This document shows, piece by piece, positions 61,447 through 63,875 of a DNA stretch of 63,875 nt. The position numbers and the translations under genes were made by a program. The DNA lies in assembly GCA_029573495.1 (NCBI GenBank), contig JAKQEI010000160.1:1-63875 (forward strand). The letters run 5' to 3'. The number at the start of each line of letters is the position of its first letter. Within the stretch, counting starts at the first letter, position 1. The notes beneath the pieces were generated by a model. That model saw only the letters and a program-made list of their open reading frames with translations, did not search any database and was not told the origin of the DNA. Origin of the DNA: Bacteroidota bacterium. Its GTDB lineage: Bacteria; Bacteroidota; Bacteroidia; Flavobacteriales_F; PHOS-HE28.

Positions 61447-61911
61447 GGCGCCGCCACCCACGCGGATGTCCTTGTCCCCGGCCGCTTCGCGGGCACGTTC
61501 CAGTGCCGCTTCGATCCCCTCGGTAACGAAGTGGAAGACCGTGCCACCCTCCATCACCAGTGAAGGCCGCGGGTGGTGCGTGAGCACAAAGACCGGCACA
61601 TGGTACACGGGGTTCGGGCCCCACCAGCCTTTCCAACTTTCATCGGGCCAGGGGCCACGCACCGGACCGAACATGTTGCGACCCATGATCCAGGCACCGA
61701 TGCCCTCCATGCCTTGGGCGGCCATGTCGTTGTCCGTGCCGAGGTCGCCCTCGCCCTTGTTGAAGTGCGTTTGCTGGAAGTACCGGGTTCGGAGCATCCA
61801 GGTGTGCAGGTTCTCCGCACCAACGCCGAGCGGGGCCTGCAACGATTGGTCGGGACCGGCACCGTAGCCGTCGAGGGAGATGGTGAAGCTGTGGACGATG
61901 AGGCGGGGCAT
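61264..61911 (-). CDS. RibD-C/dihydrofolate-reductase-like protein (type 2)
   Basis: The 215-residue protein (ATG 61911, MPRLIVHSFTISLDGYGAG) has the RibD-C fold: GIGAWIMGRNMFGPVRGPW, VYHVPVFVLTHHPRPSL, TVFHFVTEGIEAALERA, IRVGGGASTVRQYLQAKLID and MHLAVSPVLLGQGEPLLAGL. It is a stand-alone NADPH-binding reductase of unknown substrate. It is a different subfamily from the RibD-like protein at 59605 (longer loops, G-R-N-M-F motif). It is transcribed from a CAACTTTG-type promoter at 61930-61937. Confidence 0.92.
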   Translation of the reverse strand: MPRLIVHSFTISLDGYGAGPDQSLQAPLGVGAENLHTWMLRTRYFQQTHFNKGEGDLGTDNDMAAQGMEGIGAWIMGRNMFGPVRGPWPDESWKGWWGPNPVYHVPVFVLTHHPRPSLVMEGGTVFHFVTEGIEAALERAREAAGDKDIRVGGGASTVRQYLQAKLIDEMHLAVSPVLLGQGEPLLAGLDLTQLGYRCEQFTPGERAGFYRIRRD

Positions 61912-61929
61912 GGGTGAAACGTTGCGCAT

Positions 61930-61937
61930 CAAAGTTG
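61930..61937 (-). promoter_or_regulatory. Bacteroidota -7-like element (CAACTTTG)
   Basis: The minus-strand CAACTTTG sits 18 bases before ATG 61911 and is identical to the element in front of the F420-reductase-like gene (57793-57800). Confidence 0.4.
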
Positions 61938-62013
61938 GGCGGTTTCGGTCTGTTTGAGTCGAGTGACGCTAGAGTTAGGCTCTATCACCATTTACATTCG
62001 TCGGAGACGTTCC

Positions 62014-63138
62014 ATGAGAGACCTCAAGCAATACAGACTCCTCTTCTCGTGTCCTTCGGACTGTGAAGAGTTCAAGGACACGGTCGTTCACATGCTCTCG
62101 ATAACCAATCACTTCTGTGAGACGTTTCTTGGCGCTCGTATCGAGTACATATACTACAAGGAGAACGTCCCTTCCGGGACCGCGAATGAGGCGCAAGAAG
62201 TCATTAGTAGAAATGTGCGTGGGGAATTTGACATCTACGTTGGTCTGTTTTGGTCTCGACTAGGCACTCCTACGGCTGGACACAAATCGGGGGCGGTAGA
62301 AGAGCTCGAGATAGCATATGAAATGAACGATGTGTCCGGTCAGGTGGGAATTCATGTCTACTTCTGCGAGGCCATGATTCCGATGGATCTTTGGAAAACG
62401 TCAGCACCTCAGGACATCATGTGGTTGAGGTCGCATGTTGGTGGTCGGGGTACGCTGTTTAAATCATTCACCACAGACACACAACTCCAAAGCCTTCTCA
62501 GTGTTGATCTGGTCGCGGATCTAAAGAAGCTGGCACACCGGACCAACGACAGCAAGAAGCGGCATGCCCCTGGGCCATTCGACCCCTCCATAATCGTTGG
62601 TTTCTTGGAGAGCATCACTAGGCGGTTCAATGATTTGAAAGAGAGAACTGTTCTGATGTCCGCCTCAATGCGTGAGTTTTCTACGTGTATGGAGAACCGA
62701 ACGGCGGAAATCACAAGAATCGGTCGCATGAACAAGCCCTTCGCTGTCAAAGGGGCCCTTGAAGGGGTGTTCAGGCGGATTGAGCATGACATGCGTGTAT
62801 TAGATGGTCAGTATCAAGAGTTCTTAGAGCATTCAATCCCAACGGTGCAAGAATGCATGATTGAGCTCGAACTCATGACTGAAATTCTCGGTATCGCTCG
62901 AGGAATTCCAGCCGTGAAGGGTTTTTACGAGGCCCTAGGAATACTGCGAGAGACTACGGTTGACAGCACTTCAAAATTCATTGGTTCAAAAGGTGCGCTC
63001 ATAAAGTTCCCAGCAAGTACCCGAGCCGTCTTCGAAGCAAAAACGAGTCTGCTGGATGCTTACGACAAAGTAGAAGCTCTTCTTCTTTCGCTTGTTGCCG
63101 GATTGGACAGGGCAATGTTGCTCTATCAGAAGAAGTGA
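62014..63138 (+). CDS. DUF4062/TIR-like domain protein with helical C-terminal region (possible defence effector)
   Basis: The protein has 374 residues. Residues 5-105 (YRLLFSCPSDCEEFKDTVVH ... EVISRNVRGEFDIYVGLFW, SRLGTPT, then GAVEELEIAYEM) match the DUF4062-type Rossmannoid domain related to TIR domains, often the N-terminus of STAND or NTP-sensing defence proteins. Residues about 190-374 are predicted helical with coiled-coil character and no NTPase motif. Codon and base use is clearly more AT-rich than the rest of the window, a sign of transfer. It converges on a HEPN-like gene. ATG 62014 is chosen because the conserved strand begins five residues later; a TTG at 61954 lies upstream. Confidence 0.7.
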   Translation: MRDLKQYRLLFSCPSDCEEFKDTVVHMLSITNHFCETFLGARIEYIYYKENVPSGTANEAQEVISRNVRGEFDIYVGLFWSRLGTPTAGHKSGAVEELEIAYEMNDVSGQVGIHVYFCEAMIPMDLWKTSAPQDIMWLRSHVGGRGTLFKSFTTDTQLQSLLSVDLVADLKKLAHRTNDSKKRHAPGPFDPSIIVGFLESITRRFNDLKERTVLMSASMREFSTCMENRTAEITRIGRMNKPFAVKGALEGVFRRIEHDMRVLDGQYQEFLEHSIPTVQECMIELELMTEILGIARGIPAVKGFYEALGILRETTVDSTSKFIGSKGALIKFPASTRAVFEAKTSLLDAYDKVEALLLSLVAGLDRAMLLYQKK

Positions 63139-63150
63139 CTGGCGACCGAT

Positions 63151-63168
63151 AGCGGGCGGCAGCCCGCT
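63151..63168. terminator. Hairpin between the DUF4062-like and HEPN-like genes
   Basis: AGCGGGC (63151-63157) pairs perfectly with GCCCGCT (63162-63168) around a GGCA loop, 12 bases after one stop codon and 6 before the other. It is GC-rich in an otherwise AT-rich segment and probably terminates both convergent transcripts. Confidence 0.65.
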
Positions 63169-63174
63169 GTTGGA

Positions 63175-63732
63175 TTACCACGGCACTCTGACTGACCGTG
63201 TTCGACTTTGGATCAGCAGGTTCAATTGGGGGTGGAGAGGATCATAAAGCCCTTCAAAAACATCGGGCCATTTACCCCCTAGCTGTATGCCCTCCACTCG
63301 CATGTCATGAGACTTAGGGATGGGGTACCTAAACTCTGTCTCCATCATTCGCTGCACTTGGTCACAAAAGATGTCCTCGTTCTGGCTCAATGGCACCTTG
63401 GCGATGCGTGCCAGCTTTCTGAGATCGTGCGTTTGCACCTTGCGTGCCAGTGCACCGTTCGAAATGAGGGTTTGGTCTTCCAGAATGATCTTCCCCTTGA
63501 AGAGGCATTCAACACTAAAGCCCAATAGAGCGCCATAGATGTGAAATGTCGAAATCATTGAGACCTCTCCCTCCTTCTCCTTCCCTTCGACACGCTTGAT
63601 GATGGCATCCAATTGCCGTTCACACTCAGGCCATAGTAGTTCTGCTGCGTGTCGCAACTCAGCCGCCTTAAGTCCCCAGAAGAAAGGACTGGCGTGCATC
63701 CTGAAGTACTGATGTTCCTTCGGTTCAGGCAT
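63175..63732 (-). CDS. HEPN-like helical protein
   Basis: The 185-residue, mostly helical protein resembles the HEPN superfamily. An N-terminal helix FFWGLKAAELRHAAELLW is followed by TFHIYGALLGFSVECLFKGK, typical of the AbiV-like and RiboL-PSP-like HEPN groups, and then RKVQTHDLRKLARIA, in which R97-x4-H102 fits the Rx4-6H ribonuclease motif. Many HEPN proteins are RNases in toxin-antitoxin or phage-defence systems, but the HDL-R-K-L subgroup may lack catalysis. It is AT-rich like its neighbour. The IS110 transposase stop lies 18 bases upstream of its ATG, so its native promoter may be lost. Confidence 0.6.
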   Translation of the reverse strand: MPEPKEHQYFRMHASPFFWGLKAAELRHAAELLWPECERQLDAIIKRVEGKEKEGEVSMISTFHIYGALLGFSVECLFKGKIILEDQTLISNGALARKVQTHDLRKLARIAKVPLSQNEDIFCDQVQRMMETEFRYPIPKSHDMRVEGIQLGGKWPDVFEGLYDPLHPQLNLLIQSRTRSVRVPW

Positions 63733-63750
63733 TTCGCGTGAGCGATTATT

Positions 63751-63875
63751 CTATGACATGGCCAAGGGTTTTGGGATGTAGGGTGTGCCCCGCTTCATCA
63801 CTGCGCAGACACGATGGATGAGCTTGTTGCGCATGGCGTTGAACACGAGCATCTTGTGCTTGCCCTCGGCGACCT
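63751..63875 (-). CDS. IS110-family transposase, C-terminal fragment (runs off window)
   Basis: The last 40 residues include KHKMLVFNAMRNKLIHRV and KRGTPYIPKPLAMS before TAG. The N-x-x-R-N-K-L-I-H-R-[IV] and K-R-x-x-P-Y motifs are hallmarks of the transposase_20 C-terminus of IS110/IS1111 transposases. The DEDD domain and the noncoding left end, which in IS110 elements encodes the bridge RNA, lie beyond the window. The element right end must fall in the 18 bases before the HEPN-like start codon or inside that gene's start. Confidence 0.88.
   Translation of the reverse strand, partial: VAEGKHKMLVFNAMRNKLIHRVCAVMKRGTPYIPKPLAMS

Overview
The window looks like a stretch of chromosome from a GC-rich environmental member of the Bacteroidota, most likely Flavobacteriales-like. 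The evidence is: several secreted proteins ending in type IX secretion (T9SS) sorting domains of type A or of the gliding-motility C-terminal type; a CarboxypepD-reg-type TonB receptor paired with a lipoprotein; a purH-mreBCD-mrdA-rodA operon; a coaX-OMP-lptC-CNNM-ppiD cluster; Bacteroidota-type -7 promoter elements (TAnnTTTG, several exact) close to start codons; and almost no Shine-Dalgarno sequences. Both ends run into insertion sequences (an IS5-like transposase start on the left, an IS110-like transposase end on the right), so the window may be a contig bounded by repeats. All family names come from reading motifs by eye; no database search was run.

Layout. 1-480: partial IS5-like element and an uncertain ORF. 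480-2760: CPA1 Na+/H+ antiporter, a membrane protein and a DUF1801 protein. 2761-8581: complete tripartite RND efflux operon (adaptor, pump, OprM/TolC-like channel). 8754-15326: a small exported protein and two tandem paralogous CotH/lamin-tail T9SS proteins. 15339-21845: LOG-family protein, TonB receptor plus beta-helix lipoprotein (preceded by 11-bp-spaced TTAAC-like repeats), YqaA/DedA protein and a beta-barrel protein. 21973-29114: purH and the rod-shape/elongasome operon mreB-mreC-mreD-mrdA-rodA. 29120-36460 (minus): FkbM methyltransferase, PpiD, CNNM/CorC protein, a small membrane protein, LptC, an outer-membrane protein and CoaX. 36531: tRNA-Phe with a terminator. 36656-39780: HD protein, orphan histidine kinase and GpmI. 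39785-45282 (minus): two tandem choice-of-anchor-L T9SS proteins. 45421-57758: M20 dipeptidase, LEA-type lipoprotein, DUF255 thioredoxin-like protein coupled to two secreted repeat proteins, CsaA-like protein, T9SS and Kelch proteins, DUF5694 protein, transglutaminase-like protein, a short aldehyde-dehydrogenase-like protein and an F420-reductase-like NADP-binding protein.

The last 6 kb (57.9-63.9 kb) is accessory in character. It holds an HxlR regulator, a VOC protein, a frameshifted DUF6547 gene, a HicBA toxin-antitoxin pair, two RibD/DHFR-like reductases, a 135-bp element made of three consecutive hairpins, a 42-bp x 8 tandem array that reads as a heptad coiled coil, and finally a visibly AT-richer segment with a DUF4062/TIR-like protein and a HEPN-like protein next to the IS110 copy. 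That last pair is the best candidate for an undescribed, possibly defence-related, system.

How the genes fit together: the central part is housekeeping for envelope growth (MreBCD/PBP2/RodA, LptC, PpiD) and metabolism (PurH, CoaX, GpmI). The many T9SS cargo proteins point to a surface-attached or gliding lifestyle, but no T9SS machinery gene lies in the window.
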